DNA of 64,000 bases, from positions 496,001 through 560,000 of the forward strand of contig NZ_JAGIOF010000001.1 of the NCBI RefSeq assembly GCF_017876535.1, in the 5' to 3' direction. This stretch comes from Paeniglutamicibacter kerguelensis (GTDB taxonomy: Bacteria > Actinomycetota > Actinomycetes > Actinomycetales > Micrococcaceae). The stretch's first letter is position 1. The number at the start of each line of letters is the position of its first letter. The position numbers and the translations under genes were made by a program. Below, one piece after another: positions 18,703 through 26,973 of the stretch. The notes below the pieces were generated by a model. That model ran no database searches. It saw nothing but the letters and a program-made list of their open reading frames with translations, and was not told where the DNA came from.

Positions 18703-20115
18703 GTGATCGTGAGTGCACAACACGATTTCAGTTCCCATAGGCTTGTAATTCTAGGTGGCGGCCCCGGCGGCTATGAGGCGGCCATGGTTGGCGCTCAGCT
18801 TGGCGCGCAAGTCACCATCATCGAACGCGCCGGCATGGGCGGCTCGGCCGTCCTGACCGACGTCGTCCCGTCCAAGACGCTGATCGCCACGGCCGACGCC
18901 ATGCGCCGCGTGATCGGCGGACGCGAGTTCGGCATCAAGATCGGAGATGCTTCCACCGCGGCCGTGGCCGACCTGTCGGTGGTCAACGCCCGGCTTCTGG
19001 AGCTGGCGCGGGACCAGTCCGCGGACATCCACGTGGGCCTCGAGCGGGTCGGCGTGCGCGTCGTCATCGGCGAGGGCAGGCTGCTTGACGCCAAGAGCGT
19101 CGCGGTCACCCGCGTGGACGGTAGCGTCGAGACCATCGAGGCCGACGCGCTGCTGATCTCCGTGGGCGCCCACCCGCGCGAGCTGCCCACCGCCAAGCCG
19201 GATGGCGAGCGCATCTTCAACTGGACCCAGGTCTACAACCTGAAGGAAGTTCCCGAGCACCTGATCGTCATCGGTTCCGGTGTCACGGGTGCCGAGTTCG
19301 CCTCCGCCTACAACCTGCTGGGCACCAAGGTCACCCTGGTCTCCTCGCGCGACCGCGTGCTCCCCGGCGAGGATGCCGACGCCGCCGAGGTGCTGGAGGA
19401 AGCCTTCAAGCGCAACGGCGTCAACGTGGTGGCCCAGGCCCGCGCCGAGGCCGTGGTCCGCGACGGCGACGTGGTCCGCGTGACCCTGGCCGACGGCCGG
19501 GTCATCGAGGGAAGCCACTGCCTGGTGGCGGTCGGCTCGATCCCGAACACCGAGGGCATCGGCCTGGAGGAGGCGGGAGTGAAGCTCACCGAATCCGGCC
19601 ACATCAAGGTCGATGGCGTCTCGCGCACCACCGCCACCAACGTCTACGCCGCGGGCGACTGCACCGGCGTGTTCGCGCTGGCCTCGGTTGCCGCGATGCA
19701 GGGCCGCATTGCCATGGCCCACCTGTTGGGCGACTCCGTCAAGCCGTTGAAGCTCAACGAGGTCTCTTCCAACATCTTCACCTCCCCGGAGATCGCCACC
19801 GTCGGCGTGAGCGAGCGGATGGTCGCCGAGGGCAAGTACCAGGCCGACATCATCAAGCTCGACCTTGCCACCAATGCGCGGGCCAAGATGATGAACATCA
19901 ACCAGGGCTTCGTGAAGATCATTTCGCGCCGCGGCTCGGGAACCGTCATCGGCGGCGTCGTGGTCGCCCCGCGCGCCTCCGAGCTGATCTTCTCGATCGC
20001 GCTGGCCGTTCACAACAAGCTGCACGTCGACGACGTGGCCGAGACGTTCACCGTGTACCCGTCGCTTTCCGGATCGATTTCCGAGGCCTCGCGCCGACTT
20101 CACGTCCACCTGTAG
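18703..20115 (+). CDS. lpdA: NAD(P)H-quinone dehydrogenase, LpdA (Rv3303c) type
   Basis: A 470-residue flavoprotein of the disulfide-reductase fold. FAD-binding GGGPGGYEAA is at about residues 18-27, NAD(P)-binding GSGVTGAEFASAY near 191, the FAD motif YAAGDCTG near 316, and a C-terminal dimerisation domain follows. The usual redox cysteine pair (CxxxxC) is replaced by GGSAVLTDVVPSK, so it is not a lipoamide dehydrogenase. This is the hallmark of the mycobacterial LpdA quinone reductase. GTG start at 18703 with AGGGGAG upstream; a second GTG at 18709 is possible. Confidence 0.9.
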   Translation: MIVSAQHDFSSHRLVILGGGPGGYEAAMVGAQLGAQVTIIERAGMGGSAVLTDVVPSKTLIATADAMRRVIGGREFGIKIGDASTAAVADLSVVNARLLELARDQSADIHVGLERVGVRVVIGEGRLLDAKSVAVTRVDGSVETIEADALLISVGAHPRELPTAKPDGERIFNWTQVYNLKEVPEHLIVIGSGVTGAEFASAYNLLGTKVTLVSSRDRVLPGEDADAAEVLEEAFKRNGVNVVAQARAEAVVRDGDVVRVTLADGRVIEGSHCLVAVGSIPNTEGIGLEEAGVKLTESGHIKVDGVSRTTATNVYAAGDCTGVFALASVAAMQGRIAMAHLLGDSVKPLKLNEVSSNIFTSPEIATVGVSERMVAEGKYQADIIKLDLATNARAKMMNINQGFVKIISRRGSGTVIGGVVVAPRASELIFSIALAVHNKLHVDDVAETFTVYPSLSGSISEASRRLHVHL

Positions 20116-20170
20116 CCGGAGAAACCCGTCTGCGGCCGTGAGGCCGGCGACGGGCAAATGTCGGACCCCG

Positions 20171-20216
20171 AAGGCGGGCCCGCAGCAAACCATCGCGTTT
20201 GCCGCGGGCCCGCCTT
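20171..20216 (+). terminator. Terminator after lpdA
   Basis: A 13-bp stem (20171-20183 with 20204-20216) encloses a second GCAAAC/GTTTGC stem and ends in CTTTG. Confidence 0.8.
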
Positions 20217-20307
20217 TGTCATTCCCGGGAGTTCGGGGACGTCCTCGCATTGAGGCTGTGACCTGCCCCTCAATGTTGGGCAAGAAGCATCGTCCGGGCG
20301 ATCCGAA

Positions 20308-20326
20308 GTGTCCACATATTGGACAC
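20308..20326. promoter_or_regulatory. Operator-like palindrome before the MFS gene
   Basis: A perfect 7-bp inverted repeat, GTGTCCA-N5-TGGACAC, centred 80 bases upstream of the MFS start. The geometry suits a dimeric repressor such as a GntR-family protein. No candidate regulator gene is adjacent. Confidence 0.5.
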
Positions 20327-20396
20327 AGTCGTCCATCTGGTGAACAAAAGGCATAAAGTTGTAATCTGCTTTATTCCACCAAGAGAGTCACAAGCC

Positions 20397-21794
20397 ATGC
20401 CTACCAAGTCAGCGGTCAACGCACCGAAGGAGAACACGCGCGGGCGCGTGCTGTTCGCCAGCCTCATCGGCACCACCATCGAGTTCTTCGATTTCTACGC
20501 CTACGCCACCGCGTCGGTGCTGGTCTTCCCGACGCTGTTCTTCCCGAACGCGTCCAACGTGAACGCGATCCTTTCGTCGTTTGCCATCTTCGGTGTCGCC
20601 TTCGTGGCACGACCAGTTGGATCGGTTCTCTTTGGCCACTTCGGTGACCGGATCGGCCGCAAGGGCACCCTTGTCGCCTCGCTGCTGCTGATGGGCATCG
20701 CCACGTTCCTGATCGGCTTCCTGCCTCCGGCGCAGGGCAACTTCGTGGTGCTTGCACCGTTGATGCTGGTGCTTTTGCGCTTCGCGCAGGGCCTGGCCCT
20801 GGGCGGCGAATGGTCGGGGGCAGCGTTGCTGGCCACCGAAAACGCGCCGGCCAACAAGCGCGCCATCTACGGCACCTTCCCGCAGCTGGGCGCGCCGATC
20901 GGCTTCATCATCGCCAACGTCATTTTCGTTGTCCTGCAGACCACGCTGACCGACGAGCAGTTCATGGCCTGGGGCTGGCGCGTGCCGTTCGTGCTCTCGG
21001 CCGTCATGGTCGCCGTGGGCCTCTGGGTCCGCCTGAAGCTTGTCGAATCCGTCTCCTTCCAGAAGGTCGTCGACCAGAAGAAGGTCGCCAAGTCGCCGTT
21101 CAAGGTCACCATGAAGTACCACTGGCGCCCGGTGGTTGCCGGCACGTTCATCATGCTTGCCACCTACGTGCTCTTCTACCTGATGACCTCGTTCACGCTG
21201 ACCTACGGCACCGCCCCGGCCACCCTCGAGGCCGCACGCGCCGCAGCCGAGGCCAAGGGCAAGGTCTTCGACGCGGCCGCCGAGGCCGCATTCGCCCCGG
21301 GACTGGGCATCGCCCGTCCCGAGTTCCTCACCATGCTCATCATCGGCGTCGTCTTCTTCGGCATCTTCACCGTGGTCTCGGGCCCGCTGGCCGAGAAGTT
21401 CGGCCGCCGCAAGTTCCTCATCTGGGTGACCGCGGGCATCCTGGTGTTCGCCCTTGCATGGACCCTGATGTTCGGCCCGGGCAAGGGCGCGGCCATGGCC
21501 GGCCTGATCATCGGCTTCACCCTGATGGGCCTGACCTTCGGCCCGATGGCCGCCTACCTGCCCGAGCTGTTCCCTTCGAACGTGCGCTACACGGGATCGG
21601 CGATCGCCTACAACATGTCCTCGGTCATCGGTGCGGCTCCCGCGTCGTTCATTGCCATCGCCCTGTGGCAGGTCGGCGGCGGAAACACCGTCTGGGTCGG
21701 CGCCTACCTGGCCCTGGGCGCGGTGCTGACGCTCGTCGCGCTGTTCCTGACCAAGGACACCACAAACGTCGACTTCGAGAACAACGTCTCGTAG
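20397..21794 (+). CDS. MFS transporter, metabolite:H+ symporter (MHS) family
   Basis: 465 residues from the ATG at 20397; the open frame extends upstream, but MPTKSAVNAPKENTRGRVLFASLIGTTIEF is the family-like start and AGAGAG lies about 9 bases before it. Twelve hydrophobic segments. The loop 2-3 motif is GHFGDRIGRKGTL and its repeat is EKFGRRKFLIW. ProP/ShiA-like proteins of this family import osmolytes, shikimate or organic acids; substrate unknown. An Ala-rich insertion (about residues 275-300) lies between hydrophobic segments in the second half. Monocistronic. Confidence 0.9.
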   Translation: MPTKSAVNAPKENTRGRVLFASLIGTTIEFFDFYAYATASVLVFPTLFFPNASNVNAILSSFAIFGVAFVARPVGSVLFGHFGDRIGRKGTLVASLLLMGIATFLIGFLPPAQGNFVVLAPLMLVLLRFAQGLALGGEWSGAALLATENAPANKRAIYGTFPQLGAPIGFIIANVIFVVLQTTLTDEQFMAWGWRVPFVLSAVMVAVGLWVRLKLVESVSFQKVVDQKKVAKSPFKVTMKYHWRPVVAGTFIMLATYVLFYLMTSFTLTYGTAPATLEAARAAAEAKGKVFDAAAEAAFAPGLGIARPEFLTMLIIGVVFFGIFTVVSGPLAEKFGRRKFLIWVTAGILVFALAWTLMFGPGKGAAMAGLIIGFTLMGLTFGPMAAYLPELFPSNVRYTGSAIAYNMSSVIGAAPASFIAIALWQVGGGNTVWVGAYLALGAVLTLVALFLTKDTTNVDFENNVS

Positions 21795-21839
21795 CTCGAA
21801 CACGCCCAGGCCGCCGACAAGCGGCTTCCGAGGCAAGGT

Positions 21840-21880
21840 CGCGGCGCCCGCAACCCCCACAAGGGGTTGCGGGCGCCGCG
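21840..21880. terminator. Hairpin between the convergent MFS and DinB-like genes
   Basis: A perfect 18-bp stem (21840-21857 with 21863-21880) with a 5-base loop. The plus side has only a short T stretch (GTGCTTT). Confidence 0.8.
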
Positions 21881-21907
21881 GTGCTTTAACCGAGGCCCAG
21901 CAGGGGG

Positions 21908-22444
21908 CTATTCGCCGACAACCCCGTCTATGCTTTCGCGCAGCAAGTCGGCGTGCCCGTTGTGGCGGGAGTATTCCTCGATGAGGTGGGTGATGATCCA
22001 GCGCACCGAAACCTCCCCGTGGCGCGCAACCCTCACGCACTTCTCGAGCGGCTGCTGGATCAGCGCGGCGTCGCTGAACGCAGTTTCCCTGCGCCAGGAC
22101 TTCCATGAGCGTTGCACCAGGGCTTCGGTGGCCGCCGGGTGCTTGAAGTCGGTGTCGTGGCCATCCTCATGCCAATACAGCGGCGGATCGGGTTGCCCCA
22201 GCAGGTGCGACCTGACCCAGAACCGCTCGAGGTCCGTCAGGTGCCGCACCAGCCCCAGGAGCGACATGGTCGAGGGGGACACCGGGCGCGAAGACAGCGC
22301 GATGTGGTCAAGGCCCGCACACTTGGCCTCGAGTGTTTGCCGCTGGTAGGCCAGGAACCCCAGGAGCGTATCGCGCTCGCTGCCGCAGGCCGGAGGATTC
22401 ACGCGCGGGTCCTGCTCGATCGAGGCAAACATCGGTGTGCTCAT
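21908..22444 (-). CDS. DinB-family (DUF664) protein
   Basis: 178 residues of a four-helix-bundle DinB/YfiT-type protein. The signature regions are SLLGLVRHLTDLERFW (first His), and IITHLIEEYSRHNGHADLLRESIDG (the second and third His of the usual metal triad). In actinobacteria such proteins include mycothiol-dependent enzymes and many of unknown role. Start ATG 22444 is the natural family start. It lies downstream of the IS element on the same strand. Confidence 0.85.
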   Translation of the reverse strand: MSTPMFASIEQDPRVNPPACGSERDTLLGFLAYQRQTLEAKCAGLDHIALSSRPVSPSTMSLLGLVRHLTDLERFWVRSHLLGQPDPPLYWHEDGHDTDFKHPAATEALVQRSWKSWRRETAFSDAALIQQPLEKCVRVARHGEVSVRWIITHLIEEYSRHNGHADLLRESIDGVVGE

Positions 22445-22514
22445 GGGCTACAGCTTAGGCACACGACCCGCTGGCGGTGCAACGGGTTTGACCGGCTGTT
22501 GTGGAGCAACGCAA

Positions 22515-22539
22515 AAAGGAATGGCAGGGTTTCCCGAAC
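22515..22539 (-). terminator. Left arm of a terminator split by the IS, with target duplication AAC
   Basis: Bases 22518-22536 are the exact reverse complement of 23986-24004. Bases 22537-22539 (AAC) are one copy of the 3-base target duplication. Without the IS the two arms would form a 19-bp stem (22 with the flanking A/T pairs) with loop AACA. Confidence 0.85.
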
Positions 22540-22564
22540 TGAACTGGCCCCCGAAAGTTGGACT
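22540..22564. repeat. IS left terminal inverted repeat
   Basis: 25 bases, 22 of them matching the reverse complement of 23957-23981. Confidence 0.9.
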
Positions 22565-22578
22565 CGGTAAGCAAGAGT

Positions 22579-23418
22579 CTACGCAGCGAGTGCCTGGGCC
22601 CGATATTCCATCGGGCTCAGGCACTCGAGCGTTAACGAGATGCGCTCGGTGTTGTACCAGCGGATGTAGTCCTTCAGGTCGGTGGTGAACGCCTCGATGC
22701 CGGCGTGCTCGTGGTGGTGGAACATTTCTTCCTTCAGGTGCCCGAAGAAGTTCTCCATCACCGCGTTGTCCAGGCAGTTGCCCTTGCGCGACATGGACTG
22801 GGCCATCCCGGCGTCGCTGAGGAGCTTCTGCCAGCTGGAGTGCTGGTACTGGAATCCCTGGTCCGAGTGCACCATCGGGGCCTCGCCGGCGGCCAGGGTC
22901 TCGATGGCCCCGATGAGTGATTGGTTGGTGAAGGCGACGGTCGGCGACTCCGAAACCGAGTAGGAAACGATCGAACGGTCAAAGAGGTCCATGACGGGCG
23001 AGAGGTAGACCTTGCGGTCCGCGACCTTGAACTCGGTCACGTCGGTCACCCACTTCAGGTTCGGCGCCGCGGTGTCGAACTCGCGCTTGAGCTTGTTCTC
23101 GGCGATCTTGCCGACCTGGCCCTTGTCGGAGGAGTAGCGGCGGCGGCTGCGGACCGTGCAGGCCAGGTTTTCCTGGCGCATCAGTTTCAGCACGGTCTTG
23201 CGGGCCACCTGCCGTCCGTCGCGGGCCAGGGTGGCGTGGATGCGCCGGTGCCCGTAGCGGCCCTTGGCCTCGGTGAAGATCCCGTGGATCCGGGTGCGGA
23301 GTTCCGCGTGCCGGTCATGGGTCTTGAGTGCTGCCTGGCGGTGGAAGAACGTGGAACGGGGCAGCCCTGCCGCGGCCAGGAGCAGGGGCAGGGGGTGGGA
23401 TGCCTTGAGGGCGATCAC
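22579..23418 (-). CDS. IS3-family transposase OrfB (DDE integrase)
   Basis: The catalytic half of the transposase. 279 residues if started at its own GTG (23418), but it is normally made as an OrfAB fusion by -1 frameshifting at 23463-23469. An HTH_21-like N-terminus (HAELRTRIHGIFTEAKGRYGHRRIHATLARDG) is followed by the rve fold with all three acidic residues: Asp in WVTDVTEFK, Asp in MVHSDQGFQYQ, and Glu within CLDNAVMENFFGHLKEE. The end SLTLECLSPMEYRAQ is typical of the IS150 group. No truncation is seen. Confidence 0.95.
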   Translation of the reverse strand: MIALKASHPLPLLLAAAGLPRSTFFHRQAALKTHDRHAELRTRIHGIFTEAKGRYGHRRIHATLARDGRQVARKTVLKLMRQENLACTVRSRRRYSSDKGQVGKIAENKLKREFDTAAPNLKWVTDVTEFKVADRKVYLSPVMDLFDRSIVSYSVSESPTVAFTNQSLIGAIETLAAGEAPMVHSDQGFQYQHSSWQKLLSDAGMAQSMSRKGNCLDNAVMENFFGHLKEEMFHHHEHAGIEAFTTDLKDYIRWYNTERISLTLECLSPMEYRAQALAA

Positions 23419-23429
23419 CGCGCTGATAT

Positions 23430-23921
23430 TCAGCGCGGTGGGTGGTTCCTCAAGGCCCGCACTTTTTTTAGGTAGGCGTTCTCGGCCTGCAGGCGCTGGT
23501 TCTCGCGGCGCAGCTTCTCGAGCTCTGTGAGTTCGGTCGGCTCGGGACTGGATGCCGCCCTCGGTCGGCCCTTGGGCTTGGGGCGCAGTCCGTCCTCGCC
23601 CTGTTCCCGGTATATTTTCGCCCAGTTGCGGACCTGGGCCGGGGAATTCAGCTGGTGCTTGAGGGCAAGGTCCATCGCGGTCGCCTCGCCGGAGAGGTAC
23701 CGGCGGACGAGCTCGAGCTTGAACTCGAAGGAATACACCTGCTTGGTCGGTTTGCCTTCCAACGCTGCCCTACCCCAAATCCTGAAACGTTCCCCGAGCT
23801 TCTCAACGGCACCGGCGCTGACTCCAAGTCTTGAGGATACCGCGACATGCCCGAATCCTTCCTCGAAGAGATCGACGGCGGCCAGCCGTTGCTCGGCGGT
23901 CAATGAACTATGTGGATACAT
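23430..23921 (-). CDS. IS3-family transposase OrfA (DNA-binding)
   Basis: 163 residues with two helix-turn-helix units (SLTAEQRLAAVDLFEEGFG with VSSRLGVSAGAVEKLGERF, and FKLELVRRYLSGEATAMDLA) followed by a leucine-zipper-like stretch (ELEKLRRENQRLQAENAYLKK), as in IS150 OrfA. Near its end CTA-AAA-AAA-G allows a -1 shift into OrfB. Confidence 0.93.
   Translation of the reverse strand: MYPHSSLTAEQRLAAVDLFEEGFGHVAVSSRLGVSAGAVEKLGERFRIWGRAALEGKPTKQVYSFEFKLELVRRYLSGEATAMDLALKHQLNSPAQVRNWAKIYREQGEDGLRPKPKGRPRAASSPEPTELTELEKLRRENQRLQAENAYLKKVRALRNHPPR
23463..23469 (-). promoter_or_regulatory. Programmed -1 frameshift site
   Basis: A run of seven A on the minus strand (A-AAA-AAG register). Slipping back one base joins OrfA to the OrfB frame, which stays open from here (AGT GCG GGC CTT GAG...). 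Confidence 0.75.
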
Positions 23922-23956
23922 GAAAAACTCCCCGGAAGTATGGAACTGAATTATTC

Positions 23957-23981
23957 AGTCCAACTTCCGGGGAGCAGTTCA
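23957..23981. repeat. IS right terminal inverted repeat
   Basis: Partner of the left repeat. It lies upstream of orfA and probably overlaps its promoter. Confidence 0.9.
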
Positions 23982-24007
23982 AACACGGGAAACCCTGCCA
24001 TTCCTTT
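23982..24007 (-). terminator. Right arm of the split terminator, with target duplication AAC
   Basis: AAC (23982-23984) is the second target copy. Bases 23986-24004 pair with 22518-22536 across the IS. The minus-strand T-run for termination lies at the far side of the IS (complement of 22513-22517). Confidence 0.85.
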
Positions 24008-24039
24008 GCCTCCGGAAGACGGAAGAGCGGAGGCTGTTG

Positions 24040-25806
24040 CTATTCGCCGATCGAGGCCAACACGGTGCCGGCGGAGACGGTGTCCCCGGCCACGGCGCTG
24101 AGTCCGGAAACGACGCCGGCGCAGTGTGCGGTCAACGGCTGCTCCATCTTCATGGCCTCGAGGACCATGATCAGGTCGCCCTCGGCCACGGTGTCCCCGT
24201 CGATGACGGCAACCTTGACGATGGTGCCCTGCATGGGGGAGACCAGGTCAGCGCCCGAGGCGCCGGCGGTGGCGCCGCCGCGGGCCTCGCGCTTCTTCTT
24301 CTTGGACTTCGAGCCGTTGCTGGCGGAGATCGAACCCAGCGATGCCGGAAGCACCACCTCGAGGCGCTTGCCACCCACCTCGACGGTGATGGCGTTGCGG
24401 GCCGAATCTTCCTCGGCGGTTCCCGCGGTGGCCGGATCCCACGCGGGGATCTCGTTGGCGAACTCGGTTTCGATCCAGCGGGTGTGGACCGTGAACGGGC
24501 CTTCTGCCGGGGTGAAAGCCGGGTCGGCCATGACCGCGCGGTGGAACGGAAGGACGGTCGGCATGCCCTCGATCTGGAATTCTTCCAGCGCGCGGCGGGC
24601 GCGCTGGGCCGCCTGCTGGCGGGTGGAACCGGTGACGATGAGCTTGGCGATCATCGAGTCGAAGTTGCCGGAGACGGTTTCCCCCGACTCGACTCCGGAG
24701 TCCAGGCGGACACCGGGACCGGAGGGCAGCTTCATGGTGGTGATGGTGCCGGGGGCCGGCATGAAGCCGCGTCCCGCGTCCTCGCCGTTGATGCGGAACT
24801 CGAAGGAGTGGCCGCGGATTTCCGGGTCGGTGTAGCCGAGTTCCTCGCCGCGGGCCAAACGGAACTGCTCGCGCACCAGGTCGATGCCGGTGACCTCCTC
24901 GGAGATCGTGTGCTCCACCTGCAGGCGGGTGTTGACCTCAAGGAAGGAAATCACGCCGTCCTGGCCCACCAAGAATTCGCAGGTGCCCGCGCCGACGTAG
25001 CCGGCCTCGAGCATGATCGCCTTGGACGCCTCGTAGAGGCGTGCGTTCTGCTCGTCGGTCAGGAACGGGGCCGGTGCCTCTTCAACGAGCTTCTGGTTGC
25101 GGCGCTGCAGCGAGCAGTCGCGGGTGGAAACCACCACGACGTTGCCGTGCGCGTCGGCCAGGCACTGGGTTTCGACGTGGCGCGGGGCATCGAGGAATCG
25201 TTCGACGAAGCACTCGCCGCGGCCGAAGGCGGCAATGGCCTCGCGCACGGCGGATTCGTAAAGCTCCGGGATCTCCTCGCGGTTGCGCACCACCTTGATG
25301 CCGCGTCCGCCGCCGCCGTAGGCGGCCTTGATGGCCAGCGGCAGGCCGTGCTCGTCGGCAAAGGCCAGGACCTCGTCCGTGGATTCCACGGGGTCCTTGG
25401 TGCCGGGCACCAGCGGTGCGCCGACCTTTTCGGCCAGGTGGCGGGCCTGGACCTTGTCGCCCAGCTGGTCGATGGCCGCGGGCGGCGGGCCGATCCAGGT
25501 CAGCCCGGCGTCGATGACGGCCTGGGCGAAGACGGCGTTTTCGGCCAGGAAGCCGTAGCCGGGATGCACGGCGTCGGCACCGGAGCGCTTGGCCACCTCG
25601 ATGATCTTCTCGATGCTCAGGTAGGACTCTGCCGCGGTGGAGCCACCCAGCGAGTAGGCTTCATCGGCCAGGCGTGAATGCAGTGCGTCGCGATCGGGTT
25701 CGGCGTATACGGCAACCGAACCGATGCCCTCGTCGCGGGCTGCACGAATGATGCGTACTGCGATTTCTCCGCGGTTAGCGATGAGAACCTTGGTCAACTG
25801 ACTCAT
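24040..25806 (-). CDS. Acyl-CoA carboxylase alpha subunit (biotin carboxylase + biotin carrier)
   Basis: AccA3-type subunit of acetyl-/propionyl-CoA carboxylase, which carboxylates its own biotin for malonyl/methylmalonyl-CoA and lipid synthesis. 588 residues: biotin carboxylase N-domain ([22 protein letters not shown]), ATP-grasp ([17 protein letters not shown]), active site ([20 protein letters not shown]), then a linker with a KSKKKKR run and the carrier domain with biotinyl Lys in [11 protein letters not shown] (near residue 553). Its partners, beta and epsilon, are at 40.6-42.5 kb with a matching operator. RBS AGGAG upstream. Its terminator is broken by the IS. Confidence 0.97.
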   Translation of the reverse strand: MSQLTKVLIANRGEIAVRIIRAARDEGIGSVAVYAEPDRDALHSRLADEAYSLGGSTAAESYLSIEKIIEVAKRSGADAVHPGYGFLAENAVFAQAVIDAGLTWIGPPPAAIDQLGDKVQARHLAEKVGAPLVPGTKDPVESTDEVLAFADEHGLPLAIKAAYGGGGRGIKVVRNREEIPELYESAVREAIAAFGRGECFVERFLDAPRHVETQCLADAHGNVVVVSTRDCSLQRRNQKLVEEAPAPFLTDEQNARLYEASKAIMLEAGYVGAGTCEFLVGQDGVISFLEVNTRLQVEHTISEEVTGIDLVREQFRLARGEELGYTDPEIRGHSFEFRINGEDAGRGFMPAPGTITTMKLPSGPGVRLDSGVESGETVSGNFDSMIAKLIVTGSTRQQAAQRARRALEEFQIEGMPTVLPFHRAVMADPAFTPAEGPFTVHTRWIETEFANEIPAWDPATAGTAEEDSARNAITVEVGGKRLEVVLPASLGSISASNGSKSKKKKREARGGATAGASGADLVSPMQGTIVKVAVIDGDTVAEGDLIMVLEAMKMEQPLTAHCAGVVSGLSAVAGDTVSAGTVLASIGE

Positions 25807-25852
25807 GGCAGGGTTTTCTCCTTAAATGTGCTCTTGTGGAGCCTACCCGCCG

Positions 25853-25873
25853 TTGTGGGATATGCACCCACAA
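25853..25873. promoter_or_regulatory. Palindrome TTGTGGG-N7-CCCACAA upstream of the carboxylase alpha gene
   Basis: A perfect 7-bp inverted repeat centred 57 bases upstream of the ATG, between the start and the shared carboxylase operator. Its half-site differs from that operator (TTGTAGG) by one base. Confidence 0.5.
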
Positions 25874-25906
25874 ATCGCCCAGTGTCGGACGTAAGTCGCG
25901 ATTTTG

Positions 25907-25923
25907 TTGTAGGAACCCTACAA
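25907..25923. promoter_or_regulatory. Shared carboxylase operator, alpha-subunit copy
   Basis: TTGTAGGAACCCTACAA, a perfect 7-3-7 palindrome centred 109 bases upstream of the alpha gene. The inner 15 bases recur identically at 42557-42571, about 99 bases upstream of the beta-subunit gene. Confidence 0.7.
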
Positions 25924-25986
25924 GATGGCGCCGAGTCTGCGCACTGCTGTTTGCAGGGGTCCGGTGGGGCGCGCTTCGGGGTCGGG

Positions 25987-26295
25987 CTACATGCCGTTGC
26001 CTGCGATGGCATTCAGCGCTGCCAAGTGCTTGGCCCATTTTTCCCGGCCCTCGGCCGTGAGGGAAAGCCAGGTGCGTGGACGCTTTCCGACAAAACCCTT
26101 ACGGATCCCAACGATTCCGGCCGCCTCCAGGGCAGATGCCTGGCGGCTGAGCACCGAATCGGAAACCTGAAGGTGCTCTCGCACCGCGGCGAATTCGCTC
26201 TCCTCGGTTCCCGCGATGGCTGCAACCAGCGAGAAGCGGACCGGATGGGCCAGCTCGTCGCAGAGCTGGTGCCGGGGGTGCTCCGACTGGTTCAT
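25987..26295 (-). CDS. Winged-helix transcriptional regulator (MarR/HTH_27-like)
   Basis: 102 residues from the ATG at 26295 (MNQSEHPRHQLCDELAHPVRFSLVAAIAG). One winged helix-turn-helix domain: FAAVREHLQVSDSVLSRQASALEAAGIVGIRKG then a wing GKRPRTWLSLTAEGREKW. No separate ligand domain. Its ATG overlaps the stop of the membrane protein gene upstream (ATGA), so the three genes are translationally coupled. Small regulators of this type usually repress their own operon; tandem palindromes at 26974-27004 are the likely site. Confidence 0.85.
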   Translation of the reverse strand: MNQSEHPRHQLCDELAHPVRFSLVAAIAGTEESEFAAVREHLQVSDSVLSRQASALEAAGIVGIRKGFVGKRPRTWLSLTAEGREKWAKHLAALNAIAGNGM

Positions 26296-26735
26296 GCGCG
26301 CACCTCGCGCCAGGCGCCGATGACCGAGTTTGCGGTGATGGCGCTCGAGACGGCAATGAAGAACCACAGTGAACCCGGAAAGAAGACCAGGCCGACGATG
26401 GTTCCCAGGATCCAGAGCCCGGCCCAGATTCCCATGAAGGTCATCCAACGGCGGGTGAAGCCGAGTTTGGTTGAGCGCCCGTTCGCAAGCATGAAGCCCA
26501 TGAAGATTGCCAGCCAAACCAGCATTGCGATCATCGGGAGCGCGATGAGGGACTCGTTGAACTGCCCCACCAGCCAGAAGGGCAGCAGGCTCAGGGAGCT
26601 GATGGCGCCGAGGCCCAGCAGCATGTTGATGTGCGGCCAGCTGGCGCCCGCCCGGGATGCCGCGCCGAGCCTGCCCGCCTCCTGCAGCATCTCGCGGGCG
26701 GCCTGCGCCGAAGGCCCCGTGGGATCCGAGCTCAT
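26292..26735 (-). CDS. Four-helix membrane protein, partner of the regulator
   Basis: 147 residues from the ATG at 26735, with four hydrophobic segments: INMLLGLGAISSLSLLPFWLVG, SLIALPMIAMLVWLAIFMGFML, WMTFMGIWAGLWILGTIVGLVFF and LWFFIAVSSAITANSVIGAW. The N-terminus is cytosolic-looking and polar. I recognise no enzyme motif; it may be a sensor or anti-regulator paired with the adjacent winged-helix protein. ATGA overlaps at both ends. Confidence 0.75.
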   Translation of the reverse strand: MSSDPTGPSAQAAREMLQEAGRLGAASRAGASWPHINMLLGLGAISSLSLLPFWLVGQFNESLIALPMIAMLVWLAIFMGFMLANGRSTKLGFTRRWMTFMGIWAGLWILGTIVGLVFFPGSLWFFIAVSSAITANSVIGAWREVRA

Positions 26736-26938
26736 TTGGCTGTCCGCATCTTCAGCGCGACATGGGTTGTGCTCCACGTGGCGCCCAGGACGGCCGCGAG
26801 GGAAGAGCTCATGACCACCAAGCCGGGCTGGCCGATGGCCAAGCCACGGTTGAACATTCCGGCCATGCAGGCGATGCCCATCGCAAAGCCGATCCATGCG
26901 TAGCGGGCACCGGTTTGGGTCTGCTTGCTGTTGTTCAT
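26732..26938 (-). CDS. Small membrane protein, first gene of the three-gene operon
   Basis: 68 residues with two hydrophobic stretches (YAWIGFAMGIACMAGMFNRGLAIG and LVVMSSSLAAVLGATWSTTHVAL). ATG 26938 has a strong GGAGG 7 bases upstream. The stop overlaps the next start. Function unknown. Confidence 0.75.
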   Translation of the reverse strand: MNNSKQTQTGARYAWIGFAMGIACMAGMFNRGLAIGQPGLVVMSSSLAAVLGATWSTTHVALKMRTAK

Positions 26939-26973
26939 ATTTGCCTCCGGAGTGGGTGATGATCACCAGCCTA

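Larger units (their letters stand above)
22540..23981 (-). mobile_element. IS3-family insertion sequence, IS150 group (1442 bp)
   Basis: Terminal inverted repeats of 25 bases (22540-22564 and 23957-23981, 22 matches) begin TGAACTG and contain GTTGGACT near the inner end, the IS150-group form. The element is flanked by the direct repeat AAC. It carries two overlapping frames with a slippery A-run between them. All parts look intact, so it may be active. It is inserted in the 4-base loop of the terminator downstream of the carboxylase alpha gene and points the same way as that gene. Confidence 0.93.
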
